Source: Amanita rubescens (taxonomy: Eukaryota; Basidiomycota; Agaricomycetes; Agaricales; Amanitaceae). Taken from it: 64,000 nucleotides of DNA. Shown in pieces: positions 33,456 to 44,529 of this stretch (positions within the stretch are counted from its first letter, which is position 1; each line of letters starts with the position of its first letter). Below the pieces are notes generated by a model. That model had not been told where the DNA came from, did no database searches, and saw only the letters and a program-made list of their open reading frames with translations. The stretch is taken from assembly GCA_015039365.1 (NCBI GenBank), contig WION01000067.1, forward strand, positions 140,936-204,935, given 5' to 3'. The translations under genes and the position numbers were made by a program.

Positions 33456-35447
33456 CGAACCTGCCTTGGGATCAGCCGTACTTCATTATCGCAATCACTC
33501 TGCAGATCAACTGAGCTGAACGGCCTTCAGCTCCCTCTACTTAACGACGGCGATGATCTAGCTCCCGCATCTGCCGCCGCCACTCCTTCCGCGGCATGAA
33601 CACCAACTACTCACACACAAAGACAAATCTCTCTGGGACCAACTTCATTCCACTCTCCTCCCTATCTACCCCTCATCGTCGTCGGCCACACCTCTACTAA
33701 CCACGTCAATCCAACCCCTGCACCTCAATAGCTACACTATGTCGAACCACTTCCCGCAAGCAAACCATTTAGCCGGCACTCACCCCGCACGTCAATCAGT
33801 AACACACCTTTCGCCGGGGTCGCGAAGACGCTTCTCAGAATTACATAATCTTCCATGCGGCGCGCTGCCCGCGCTCACATACATCACCATCCGCCGCCTC
33901 CGAGGGAGAGCTCGACGCTCATGATGGCCAAGATTCACGACTCCCACCTTGGCCTCGCACCGCGGCTTGGCTGCAAAATCCGCTGCGAGGAAGTGCTAGT
34001 CACAGTCACGTTAGTTACGCACCCTCTGGTTCTTCGTTGTTGGCCGCCTTCGATTATCGAGCCTAATCATCACCGTCATCACCACCACCATTGAAAGGAA
34101 GAACAATACCAAGATGGGAATCAAGATGATGCCACGCGGTACAAGGACCAGGAGAGGGTTCATCAAATTATGTATTCGCCTCGCGGATAATCAATACTAT
34201 GTCTTCGGCGAAGGGTTGGAAGCCGTTCAAGATGGAGCTCAAAGGATCCCATGTTGTATTTCTATAAACCCCCGCACGATCGGGCTGTGGCGGTCAAGTT
34301 CCAACCGAACTCGTGCCTGCTTCTGGGGAGCCTGATAAAGAAGAGGAGAAGTTGAGTTTGTGCTCGTTGCCAGCGCGAACGAGGACAATCCCGAGGGAAG
34401 GTTCAGGCACAATTGGCAGGAAAAACCACACTTTTTGGGGACGGCGAACTCACCGCGAGTTGGTGAGGGGTTTAGAGGGACCAGGGTGTGGAAAAAAGGA
34501 CCACACGAGGCACTCGTTCACGAAGTGTGTTTGTGACGATGTGCCCGTCGTTATTCAGGGAGGTGAGGAAGAAAACGAGGAAAAGGAGGCGTACAGGAAG
34601 AATAACATACATCATCCTCGCCTTACACGGAGTCAAGCTTGGAGAGATTTCGCTTCGCCTGTTATTCTCTGCCTTCCCTCGGCTCATCCAAGTCCGAACC
34701 CGATTCCTCTGCTGCTGCTCGTCTCTGCGTGGCGGACGATTCCTCTAAAGCAGACGCGTAAACCCACGTGACGTGGCTCACTATGGAATTTGCGATACTC
34801 TGCTCGGCCCCACCGCATGTGAAGAATGGAAATGCAAAACCCTTTTCAACTGTATCCTTCTCTTTAAGCGTTCTAGAGGCAAAATGGGACTCGGGTGGGA
34901 TGGGAATCCCCACTTCTGCATCTACGCAAGCCTTATTTGTTCCTACACCTATGATGGGACCTAGCTCGCCTAGGTTTGCGGGACCAGGGGAGATGCTTTT
35001 GCTGAGGCTGGAAGATGGGGCGAATCTCGTCGTGCAAGGGGTGCCTGGATCTGGCGGCAGCTTCGGATCCTCCGTCACGCGTTATTTCCCACAGTTTGAC
35101 GTCTCCTAACCTCTTGCAAACCCATACTCCCGGTTTCTGGGATCCCAAGTGGGCTTGTGTAACTGAAACAGCTCCATACTCCCTCTTAACCCATAGAAAA
35201 AGGTGACTCTCGACCGGTATGGGTTAGGAGAGGTTTGACTGTATATCATAGAACATAAATCATATGGTATAACTTGTACAAAACAAATAATTAGCCATTC
35301 TACTGCTGGTCTGACCATGTTCAGTAAATAAAAAAGGTCCTGCCAGCGATACCTTTATCACATGCTAGTCCCCTATTTCATCCTGCCACCCATGAAACAC
35401 GTTAAAATCGGAGTCTTAACTGTTTCATGTGCACATGCCGCCATAAC
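33456..35447. other. 2-kb insertion in the F-box array, possible minus-strand gene
   Basis: This spacer is not F-box related and breaks the array's regular spacing. On the minus strand an open frame at 35078-34662 (138 codons; Pro/Ser-rich start, acidic end) is followed downstream by pieces with strong hydrophobic character: ARMMYVILPVRLLFLVFF near 34640-34590, and RGIILIPILVLFFLSMVVVM near 34130-34080. These could be exons of a membrane protein with decayed joins. On the plus strand 33739-33924 is open but featureless. No family recognised. Confidence 0.3.
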
Positions 35448-36698
35448 ATGATTTGCGAAACGATACCCTCCGAAATTCTCTGCGAAATATTTCGGCTCCT
35501 CTGCGATAAACCTATCTCTCTCCACGTTCTGGATAATAGCTCGTGTTTCGGCGAATTCCCGTGGGCTGTAGGACACGTTTGCAAGCGCTGGAGGGCGATA
35601 TCTTTATCCTATCCACATCTATGGACTTCTCTTTCCCTACTGTATCATTCCACCGACACTATTGGCGTGGATCGCCTCCACGAAATGAGTCGGCGTACAC
35701 TCTTGTACCTTGAACGATCCAAGCAGCTACCGCTCACCATAACCGTTTGCACTATGTACGGGGGACCGATTGAATGTTTTCCTAAGACGACGTGGAAGCT
35801 GTTGCTGTCTTGTTCCGAAAGATGGGAAAGGGTGGATCTGGCACTATGCCATGAGCCTGTCCTACTCGACCTTTCCAGATGTAAAATGCCGATCGTCAAA
35901 TCGCTAAGGCTCCGTGCGCGATATATCTACGGCCGATGTTTCGATTTATACCACCCATTTGTCGCCGCGCCGTGCCTTGTCGAACTTGACCTTGACCTTC
36001 TCAGGTGGTTTGGAGGGTGGAAGTTTCCTTGGTCGCAGTTGACGAAAATATCCTTGTCACATGGGGATTTCAACGGTGAAAGGCTGGAAACGATTTTGTC
36101 ACAGTTACAAAACGTCGAGGAGCTCCGCGTGGGCAAAATCGACATCCAGCTCGGGAAGGACGTCCGCGACAAGTGCTCTTGCCCTATCCGGCTTCCCTCT
36201 CTCCGGTTACTTGCAGTCCCAATAGATCCTCTTGGAATACTGACACGGATCGAAGCGCCTTTACTGGAACACCTCTGGGTGAATTGTTCTTCGGAGCGAC
36301 ATTTTTTTAATAACTTTACTGAAGAACTATCATCATTTATCAGTCGTTCCTCATGCCACATTCGCCGATTGACACTGCACAGCCACATATACAAACTACT
36401 GCCCCGTTTTATGATGCTACTTTCGAGCGTCGAGGAGTTCTGCATCGAGGCGATGTTCGCTGGTAGTGGCTCTTTCCTTGTGGCGCATATTACGCAGATC
36501 AATGATGGCCTTTGCCTGCCTAACCTGCGGGAATTGGCAGTGACATGTCTCCGGGGCCAATGGGAAGATGACGAGCTTATGACCGCGATGTCTTGTCTCT
36601 TGGAAAGGCGGAGTGAAGAGTCAAGGTTGGTATCTGTGAGCCGCGAGGACGTGCCGCTCAAGCCGACCATGGTACGAATGTCCATGTCGCTCAAATGA
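35448..36698 (+). CDS. F-box protein 3
   Basis: Intronless, 416 aa from MICETIPSEI (an in-frame ATG seven codons upstream at 35427 is possible). F-box core FPWAVGHVCKRWRAIS. The leucine-rich body carries small copy-specific insertions, for example around the RARYIYGRCFDLYHPF region. The C-terminus is TMVRMSMSLK. Confidence 0.84.
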   Translation: MICETIPSEILCEIFRLLCDKPISLHVLDNSSCFGEFPWAVGHVCKRWRAISLSYPHLWTSLSLLYHSTDTIGVDRLHEMSRRTLLYLERSKQLPLTITVCTMYGGPIECFPKTTWKLLLSCSERWERVDLALCHEPVLLDLSRCKMPIVKSLRLRARYIYGRCFDLYHPFVAAPCLVELDLDLLRWFGGWKFPWSQLTKISLSHGDFNGERLETILSQLQNVEELRVGKIDIQLGKDVRDKCSCPIRLPSLRLLAVPIDPLGILTRIEAPLLEHLWVNCSSERHFFNNFTEELSSFISRSSCHIRRLTLHSHIYKLLPRFMMLLSSVEEFCIEAMFAGSGSFLVAHITQINDGLCLPNLRELAVTCLRGQWEDDELMTAMSCLLERRSEESRLVSVSREDVPLKPTMVRMSMSLK

Positions 36699-36875
36699 CC
36701 AATTATCGCAATCTATACAGTGCTATATATCGTTCACAAGGGCGACGAGTTGCTCATCAGGAAAAATGAACTGTGTTAATGTGATGAAGTCAAGCCAACA
36801 AACCCTTACTAGACCACCATGGTATATAACTATCATCAATCCATTCAGTCATTTTCTACTATACACGGTCGTACC

Positions 36876-36908
36876 CTCGGATGTGAACCTCAAGTCGACT
36901 TAGATTGG
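36876..36908 (+). repeat. Fossil copy of the DNM1 3' end
   Basis: At least 31 consecutive bases are identical to the last codons, stop and first 3' bases of DNM1 (30359-30389). They sit in the spacer before F-box copy 4 with no other DNM1 sequence, and are followed by a diverged form of the same 3' flank. This shows that the duplicated unit started inside DNM1. Confidence 0.9.
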
Positions 36909-37092
36909 TTCTTCTGCCATTTTCTACTCGTTCGCTCTCGTCTCGTTATTAGTAGATCAATCATCCTTTGTATTCATCATACAGTAGTAGTAGAATCTCA
37001 CAATTCATTTGAAGTACAACGTTTACTACTAACAAAGTTGTACGACCTAACCGTCAACATCGGAGTCTTAATTGCTTAGGTTGATCTGAATC

Positions 37093-38322
37093 ATGTACGA
37101 TAACGCACCCGAAACGATACCCTCCGAAATTCTCTGCGAAATATTCCAGCACCTCTGCTATAGACCTATCTCTCTCCACGTTCTGGATAATAGCTCGCGT
37201 TTTGACGAATTCCCGTGGGCTGTAGGACAAGTTTGCAAGCACTGGAGGGCGATATTTTTATCCTGCCCACATCTATGGACCTCTCTTTTCCTACGGTATC
37301 ATTACACCGACATTGTCGACGTAGATCGCATGAGTCGGCGTACACGCTTGTGCCTTGAACGATCCGAGCAGCTACCGCTCATCATAACCGTTCGCAGTTC
37401 ATCCGTGGGATCGATTGAAGACTTCCCTAGGACGACGTGGAAGCTGTTGCTGTCTTGTTCTGAAAGATGGGAAAGGGCGGATGTGGCACTATCTGACGAG
37501 CCTCTCTTATTTGATCTTCTCAAATGTAAAATGCCAATCCTCAAGTCGCTAACACTGCGTGCGGACCCGAATTTCGGGTTTCACTTTATCGCCATGCCGC
37601 GCCTTACAGAACTTGACCTTTTCGGATGGATCGTAGGATGTGCGTTTCCTTGGTCACAGTTGACCAAACTCAAGATATCTGGAGAACCCGCTCACATTAA
37701 AACGCTGGAAATTTTATCACGGTTACAAAACATCGAGGAGCTACGCGTGGGCTATGTCAACACCCAGGACAGGAACGATGATCACTACCAGTGCTCTATC
37801 CGGCTTGCGTCTCTCCGGTTGCTTGCAGTCCAAATATATCATCCTATTGAAATCCTGACACGGATCGAAGCGCCTTTACTGGAACATCTTTGGGTGGATT
37901 GGTGTCCAACATATCCGAAGGGAGATTATTTGCTTGTCTTTACTGAAGAACTATCATCTTTTATCCATCGTTCGTCATGCCACATTCGCCGATTGACACT
38001 GCACGACCACGTACGTGAACTGTTGTCCCGTCTTATGACGTTGCTTTCGAGCATCGAAGGGCTCTGCATCAAGACAACGGTAGCCGGAGATGTCTCTTTC
38101 CTTGTAGAGCCTATTACACGGATGAATGATGGCGTTTGCCTGCCTAACCTGCGGGAATTGGAGGTGACATGTCTCTGGGGCCGAGATGATGATGAGGAGC
38201 TTATGACAGCGATGTCTGGTCTCTTGGAAATGCGGAGTGAAGAGTCCAGGTTGATATCGGTGACCCGCGAGGACGTGCCGCTCGACCCGGGAATGGTACG
38301 AATGTCCATGTCGTTCAAATGA
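37093..38322 (+). CDS. F-box protein 4
   Basis: Intronless, 409 aa, starting MYDNAPETIPSEILCEIF, the second N-terminal type in the array (also in copies 5 and 6). F-box core FPWAVGQVCKHWRAIF. The leucine-rich body is slightly shorter around residues 155-195 than in copies 1 and 3. Confidence 0.84.
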   Translation: MYDNAPETIPSEILCEIFQHLCYRPISLHVLDNSSRFDEFPWAVGQVCKHWRAIFLSCPHLWTSLFLRYHYTDIVDVDRMSRRTRLCLERSEQLPLIITVRSSSVGSIEDFPRTTWKLLLSCSERWERADVALSDEPLLFDLLKCKMPILKSLTLRADPNFGFHFIAMPRLTELDLFGWIVGCAFPWSQLTKLKISGEPAHIKTLEILSRLQNIEELRVGYVNTQDRNDDHYQCSIRLASLRLLAVQIYHPIEILTRIEAPLLEHLWVDWCPTYPKGDYLLVFTEELSSFIHRSSCHIRRLTLHDHVRELLSRLMTLLSSIEGLCIKTTVAGDVSFLVEPITRMNDGVCLPNLRELEVTCLWGRDDDEELMTAMSGLLEMRSEESRLISVTREDVPLDPGMVRMSMSFK

Positions 38323-38771
38323 CCAACCAGCCTTGGGGCCAGTTGTACTTCACTATTATCGCAATCCATAGTTATACGCCGTTCATAAAGGCGACGTGTT
38401 GCTTACCAGGGAAAAGGAACTGCATTAGAATACTCCGATGTGGTGAAATAAATCTATGGCATATAATACCCTCCTCTTCGCCCTCCTGATCAGTATCGGT
38501 TGGAAAGGCAAGCTTCGCCCGGGGTCCAGGGACCTGTTCTCGGTACGGTAAAGCTTGGTCTCTCGTTGCGGAATCGCGCTGGGGTACAACAGGTGTTGTT
38601 GAAACCGAGCGCCAGGCCTCGATACTCACACATCTTGATTATACGCTTTACTACGGCGATTACGAGACAGAAGGTAGTTTCATAGTAAATATCTTCGTGT
38701 TCATGACGGTATCTCAATCATCCTTACGAGATAGCACGTTGTGCTAAGGATTCGCCAAAGAATGGTATCAT
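38323..38771. other. Spacer after F-box copy 4
   Basis: Contains the F-box 3' flank to about 38440. No gene seen after that. Confidence 0.4.
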
Positions 38772-39026
38772 TCAGATGTGCATCTGCAACCGCAGACGCC
38801 ACTGGTAGACGCACTGCTGGCAGTCGTTCAGAGACTTCACTTTGGTTATAATGTCCGTCTCTGAGACGATGTCGGCTTTGTTACCAAAGACCCTATTCGA
38901 TTCGAGCTCTTCCTTTGTCAAGCACAATTCTTTCTTTGTGCGTTCGAGTTCGGGTTGTAATTGATGGGTGCGCTGCTGTAGTTCGACGACCTGGAAGGCT
39001 CTAATCACAAGCAGTGACCCTGTCAA
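38772..39026 (-). pseudogene. Truncated coiled-coil protein fragment
   Basis: 84 codons with a clear coiled coil (VVELQQRTHQLQPELERTKK and on), then SETDIITKVKSLND, a phrase found in a family of Agaricomycete coiled-coil proteins in which it is normally followed by a long helical domain (from memory). Here a short unrelated tail and a stop follow at once. Probably a 3'-truncated remnant. Confidence 0.4.
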
Positions 39027-39144
39027 AGAACGATGGTTGCACTTTGTCAGCCTCTCCTGGTATTCCCATCTTACAGGCCTTCCGTCTTGGGCTACACCTA
39101 TAGTTATATAGAAAGCCGTCTTGGGTCCGCGTCAAATGCCACCT

Positions 39145-39214
39145 GCCACTCGCATGAAGTAGAATGATGGATCTCAGCCACTCGCATGAAGTAGAATGAT
39201 GGATCTCAGCCACT
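39145..39214. repeat. 32-bp tandem repeat
   Basis: Two full copies of a unit beginning GCCACTCGCATGAAGTAGAA, plus the start of a third, spaced exactly 32 bp apart (39145, 39177, 39209). The two full copies are identical, so the duplication is recent. Confidence 0.9.
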
Positions 39215-39654
39215 TTTTTAAAGCCGCGCGACCTTCTCTGACATATGCGATACTTATCACTGAACGACCAGCATGGCAAGGAATTCGCCCCTGAAGTTAT
39301 CAATCGACTGACCCTTGAATACACTGGATTGCCGCAACCAGCAACTGGCGGGCTTCCCATAACCGAATCCGATAACATACTTTAAGTCAGTATCCTTTCA
39401 GTGCGGCGTCTCACTGTCGCGCATCTTGACCCTGCAAACATTTTCTTGAAGTCGCACAACACGCTGTTTCAGCGGCTTGTTCACATGGAAAGAACATATA
39501 TGACTACAGGGACATTCCAAAAACAATGTGACTCGGCAATGGTCAAAGCCTACACCGCAACAAACCCATAGTCATCAGACTCAGAGAGGGTGGATCAGAT
39601 AACGGATGGCAAGTACTTTTCAATGTCACTCCACATTCTCAGGTCCCTAAGGGA

Positions 39655-39905
39655 GCGACGGCCAGATTCCAGGGGTTAAAACATCAAGCGCTGCCTTAGG
39701 AAGCATATCCGGGACCGTAAAAATGTCGTCCAACGCCGTCCGATCATATCCGTCCTCGAGGACGAGGACCAAGTTCAGATCATAGCCGTTAGGCTCCACT
39801 CCACATCCCACGTACTTATAGGCTATTTCTGGGATGTTGTCGATGATGGGCGTAAAGTAACGAAACTCGTAGTTGCCTTAGGGAATTGAGAGCGTATTTT
39901 CTGGC
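39655..39905 (-). pseudogene. Isolated coding remnant on the minus strand
   Basis: Reading down from about 39890 the minus strand is open with FRYFTPIIDNIPEIAYKYVG, then NLVLVLEDGYDRTALDDIF, before a stop at about 39660. It has protein-like composition but no recognised family and no partner exons. Probably a stranded exon. Confidence 0.3.
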
Positions 39906-40042
39906 GGTCGAGCTTGTATCCTTTTACCGCTCGTCCATCTCTGGTTTGGTCACACCTCAAGACAGCGAGACCTGACGTGACTGACTCCTTGGCAGCTTTT
40001 CGCGTCTCACGGTACCCGCCCTCACACACGTAGACTCTGATC

Positions 40043-41292
40043 ATGTACGACAACGCACCCGAAACGACACCCTCCGAAATTCTCTGCAAAATATTTCGGC
40101 TCCTCTGCAATAAACCTATCTCTCTCCACGTTCTGGATAATAACTCGTGTTTCGGCGAATTCCCGTGGGCTGTAGGACAAGTTTGCAGGCGCTGGAGGGC
40201 GATATTTTTATCCTACCCACATCTATGGACATCTCTTTCCCTACGGTGTGGTTTCAGCGACATTGTCGACGTGGATCGCCTCCACGAATTGAGTCGGCGT
40301 ACACTCTTGTACCTCGAGCGATCCAAACAGCTACCACTCACCATAACCATCTACACCGTAGACGACATAAGATCAAAATCGATCGAAATTTTCCTCGGAC
40401 GACGTGGAAGCTGTTACTGTCTTGTTCTGAGAGATGGGAAAGGGTGGATCTGGCACTGTGCCACGACCCTCCTCTACTTGATCTTTTCAGATGTAAAATG
40501 CCGATCCTCAAATCGCTAAGGCTCCATGTGGCATCAATCTACTCCTCATATTTCGAGTTATGCCACCCATTTACCTCCGCGCCGCGCCTTGTCGAACTTA
40601 ACCTTCGATGGTCGGAAGGATGGGTGTTTCCTTGGTTGCAGTTGACGAAAGTCAAGATAAACGGATATATTCACAGCAAAGAGCTGAAAACAATTTTGTC
40701 ACAGTTACAAAACGTCGAGGAGCTACGCGTGGGCCAGGACGTCTGGGGCCATGATCGCGACAAGTGCTCTTTCCGCCTCGCCTCCCTCCGGTTGCTTGCA
40801 GTCCCAATATATCCTCTTGAAATCCTGGGATGGATCGAAGCGCCTTTATTGGAACATCTCTGGGTGGATTGGCGTCCAACGTATAACGAGCTACAAGGTT
40901 CGCTTATATTCACTGAAGAGCTATCATCATTTATCCGTCGTTCCTCATGCCACATTCGCCAATTGACACTGCACAACTACGTACGTGAACTGTTACCCCG
41001 TCTTATGATGCTACTTTCGAGCGTCGAGGAGCTCTGCATCCAGACGGCAGTCGCTGGACGTGGCTCTTTCCTTGTAAAGCATATTACGCAGATCGATGAT
41101 GGCGTTTGTCTGCCTAACTTGCGGGAATTGGAGGTGACGTGTCTCCGAGGCCGAGACGATGACGAGGAGCTTGTGACCGCGATGTCTCGTCTCTTGGAAA
41201 TGCGGAGTGAAGAGTCGAGGTTGATAAGTATAAGACGCAAGGACGTGCCGCTCGAGCCAACAATGGTACGGGTGTCCATGTCGTTCAAATGA
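40043..41292 (+). pseudogene. F-box protein 5, one-base frameshift
   Basis: Starts MYDNAPETTPSEILCKIF with an intact F-box. The frame is lost near 40385-40392, in an A/T run one base shorter than in copy 7 (three A plus four T against five A plus three T). The open reading continues in the other frame to the normal C-terminus TMVRVSMSFK at 41292. Translation from the ATG would give the F-box plus about 40 foreign residues, stopping at 40519. Apart from the shift the gene is well preserved, so the lesion is recent or a sequencing error. Confidence 0.75.
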
Positions 41293-41427
41293 CCAACTTA
41301 CCTTGGGATCTACTATTATCGCAATCCATACATATATATCGTTCAGCTGAAGGACGACAGTTGCTCATCAGGAAAAATGAACTTGTTACTAATGTACTAG
41401 TCCGCCATGGTATATAACTAGGTACCC

Positions 41428-41458
41428 TCGGATGTGAACCTCAAGTCGACCTAGATTG
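41428..41458 (+). repeat. Fossil copy of the DNM1 3' end (2)
   Basis: Same segment as at 36878-36908, with a change in the former stop codon (TAG remains, preceded by C). It lies before F-box copy 6. Confidence 0.85.
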
Positions 41459-41669
41459 GTTTTTCTGCCAATTTTCTACTCGTTCGCTCTCGTCTCGTTA
41501 TTAGTAGATCAATCATCCTTCGTGTTATGATATATATACTCATCATACAGTAGAATCTCACCACTCATTTGAAGCACAACGTTTACTAAAAAAGTTGTAC
41601 CTTTACACGACTTGACCGTATCCCGTACGCTGATCAACATCGGAGTCTTATTTGTTCTAGACTCTGATC

Positions 41670-42932
41670 ATGTACCATAACGCACCCGAAACGACACCCT
41701 CCGAAATTCTCTGCGAAATATTTCAACTCCTCCGTGATGAACCTATCTCTCTCCACGTTCTGGATAATAGCTCATGTTTTGGTGGATTCCCGTGGGCTGT
41801 AGGGCAAGTTTGCAAGCGCTGGAGGGATGTATTCTTATCCTACCCACATCTATGGACCTCTCTTTCCCTACGGTATCGTTCCAGCGACATTGTCGGCGTG
41901 GATCGCCTCCACGAAATCAGTCGGCGTACACTCTTGTACCTTGAACGATCCGAGCGGCTACCACTCACCATAACCGTTCACAGTACATACGGGGGATCGT
42001 TCGAAAGTTTTCCGAGGACGACGTGGAAACTGTTGCTGTCTTGTTCTGAAAGATGGGAAAGAGCGGATCTGACACTACGCCACGAACCTCCCTTACTTGA
42101 TCTTCTCAGATGCAAAATGCCAATCATCAAGTCGCTAGGGCTCCATGCGGATGTCTACGCCCCACATTTCGATTTATACCACTCATTTACCGCCCTGCCG
42201 CGCCTTGTCGAACTTGACATTTTCGGACGGTTGAGAGAATCATGGGTGTTTCCTTGGTCGCAGCTGACGAAAGTCAATATATCAGTGACATATGGAGATT
42301 CCAAAAAACTGGGAACAATTTTGTCACAGTTACGAAACGTCGAGGAGCTACGCATGGGTAAGGCCATCATCCGGCGCAGGTACAACGCTCCCGACAGGTG
42401 CCCTTCCCCTATCCGGCTTGCCTCTCTCCGGTTGCTTGCAGTCCCAATACATCCTCCTGAAATACTAACATGGCTCGAAGCGCCTCTACTAGAACATCTC
42501 TGGTTGGATTGGTGTTTAATTCAGGGGCAAGATCCCGAGCGATATTCGCTTATCTTTACTGAAGAACTATCATTTTTCATCCATCGTTCGTCATGCCACA
42601 TTCGCCGATTGACACTGCACAACTGCGAATGGCTACTGTTTCCCAGTCTTATGAAGTTACTTTCGAGCGTCGAGGTGCTCTGCATCAAGACGATAGTCTC
42701 TTCATGTAGCTCTCTCCTTGCAGAGCTTTTCACGCAGATGGGTGGCGTTTATCCGCCTAACCTGCGGGAAATGGAGGTGATATGTCCCCGGGGCCGAGAT
42801 GACGAGAAACTTGTGACCGCAACGTCTCTTCTCTTGGAAACGCAGCGTGCGGAGTCGAGGTTGATATCTGCGAGCCTCGGGGACGTGCCGCTCGAACCGA
42901 CAATGGTACGAATGACCATGTTGTTCAAATGA
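41670..42932 (+). CDS. F-box protein 6
   Basis: Intronless, 420 aa, starting MYHNAPETTPSEILCEIF; F-box core FPWAVGQVCKRWRDVF. The most diverged body of the set, with a longer segment around residues 280-300 (WCLIQGQDPERYS) and a different C-terminus (TMVRMTMLFK). Confidence 0.84.
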   Translation: MYHNAPETTPSEILCEIFQLLRDEPISLHVLDNSSCFGGFPWAVGQVCKRWRDVFLSYPHLWTSLSLRYRSSDIVGVDRLHEISRRTLLYLERSERLPLTITVHSTYGGSFESFPRTTWKLLLSCSERWERADLTLRHEPPLLDLLRCKMPIIKSLGLHADVYAPHFDLYHSFTALPRLVELDIFGRLRESWVFPWSQLTKVNISVTYGDSKKLGTILSQLRNVEELRMGKAIIRRRYNAPDRCPSPIRLASLRLLAVPIHPPEILTWLEAPLLEHLWLDWCLIQGQDPERYSLIFTEELSFFIHRSSCHIRRLTLHNCEWLLFPSLMKLLSSVEVLCIKTIVSSCSSLLAELFTQMGGVYPPNLREMEVICPRGRDDEKLVTATSLLLETQRAESRLISASLGDVPLEPTMVRMTMLFK

Positions 42933-43111
42933 CCAACTTGCCTTCAAGTTTATCGCAATCTGTACCTATATACCGTTCACAAGGACGACGGGTTTCTCAT
43001 CAGGAAAAATGAACTGCGTTAGAATATGTAATGAAATCAAGCCAATAAGCCCATAGTCTGTTATATATACCTGGATTCAGGTCAGTTTCTGCATACACGG
43101 TCGTACTACCC

Positions 43112-43142
43112 TCGGATGTGAACCCCTAGTCGACCTGGATTG
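43112..43142 (+). repeat. Fossil copy of the DNM1 3' end (3)
   Basis: Third, more diverged copy of the DNM1 terminal segment, before F-box copy 7. Confidence 0.75.
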
Positions 43143-43296
43143 CATTTTCTACTCATTACTACTCGTATCATTAGAATGTTAGGATATGTACTCATTATAC
43201 GGTAGAACGGCTCAATGTTTACTAAAAGGGTTGTACATACCCACACGCTAGTTTCTGCTTCACTCGTCCATCATGACTACCATACGCTGCCATAAC

Positions 43297-44529
43297 ATGA
43301 TTTGCGAAACGATACCCTCCGAAATTCTCTGCGAAATATTTCAACTCCTCTGCGATAAACCTATCTCTCTCCATGTTCTAAATAATAGCTCGCATTTTGG
43401 AGAATTCCCGTGGGCTGTAGGACAAGTTTGTAGGCGCTGGAGGGACGAATTTTTATCCTACCCACATCTATGGACCTCTCTTTCCCTATGGTATTGTTTC
43501 AACGGCATTCAGGTCGACGTGGATCGCCTCCACGAAATGAGTCGGCGTACACTCTTATACCTCGAACGATCCAAGCAGCTACCACTCACAATAACCGTCT
43601 GCACCGTAGACGACAGAAGATTAAAATCGATCGAAAAATTTCCTAGGACGACGTGGAAGCTGTTACTGTCTTGTTCTGAGAGATGGGAAAGGGTGGATCT
43701 GGCACTGTACCACGAGCCTCCCCTACTTGATCTTTTCAGATGTAAAATGCCGATCGTCAAATCGCTAAGGCTCCATGAGGCATTAATCCACTCCTCATAT
43801 TTCGAGTTATACCATCCATTTACCTCCGCGCCGCGTCTTGTCGAACTTGACATTCGATGGTCGGAAGGATGGGTGTTTCCTTGGTTGCAGTTGACGAAAG
43901 TCAAGATAAAGGGATATATTCGCAGCAAAGAGCTGAAAACAATTTTACCACAGTTACAAAACGTCGAGGAGCTACGCGTGGGCCAGGTCGTCTTCTGGGA
44001 CCGTGATCGCGGCAAGTGCCCTTTCCGCCTTGCCTCTCTCCGGTTGCTTGCAGTCCAAATATATCCTCTTAAAATCCTGGGATGGATCGAAGCGCCTTTA
44101 TTGGAACATCTCTGGGTGGATTCGTATCCAATGTATGACGAGCTACAACGTTCGCTTATATTTGCCGAAGAACTATCACTTTTTATCCGTCGTTCGTCAT
44201 GCCACATTCGCCAATTGACACTGCACAACTGCGTGTGTGAACTGTTAACCTGTCTTATGAAGTTACTTTCGAGCGTCGAGGTGCTCTGCATCAAGACGAC
44301 GGTATATGGACATGGCTCTTTGCTTGTAGAGCATATTACACGGATGAATGATGGTGTTTGCCTGCCTAACCTACGGGAATTGGAGGTGACATGTCTCCGG
44401 GACCGAGGCGATGAGGAGCTTATGACCGCGATGTCTCGTCTCTTGGAAATGCGGAGTGGAGAGTTGAGGTTGATAGACGTGCCGCTCGAGTCAATAATGG
44501 TACGAACAGTGTCCATGTCGTTCAAATGA
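43297..44529 (+). CDS. F-box protein 7
   Basis: Intronless, 410 aa from MICETIPSEI (an upstream in-frame ATG at 43273 is possible). Closest to copy 5 in the middle, where both have a VDDxRxKSIE insertion and KGYIxSKELKTIL. The C-terminal part has lost about five codons near 44475. A 354-codon antisense frame covers it and is a codon-usage shadow. Confidence 0.84.
   Translation: MICETIPSEILCEIFQLLCDKPISLHVLNNSSHFGEFPWAVGQVCRRWRDEFLSYPHLWTSLSLWYCFNGIQVDVDRLHEMSRRTLLYLERSKQLPLTITVCTVDDRRLKSIEKFPRTTWKLLLSCSERWERVDLALYHEPPLLDLFRCKMPIVKSLRLHEALIHSSYFELYHPFTSAPRLVELDIRWSEGWVFPWLQLTKVKIKGYIRSKELKTILPQLQNVEELRVGQVVFWDRDRGKCPFRLASLRLLAVQIYPLKILGWIEAPLLEHLWVDSYPMYDELQRSLIFAEELSLFIRRSSCHIRQLTLHNCVCELLTCLMKLLSSVEVLCIKTTVYGHGSLLVEHITRMNDGVCLPNLRELEVTCLRDRGDEELMTAMSRLLEMRSGELRLIDVPLESIMVRTVSMSFK

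Noticed and set aside
39145..39214. CRISPR-like or transposon terminal repeat
   Set aside because: Directly abutting 32-bp repeats without spacers, in a eukaryotic genome: a plain tandem duplication.
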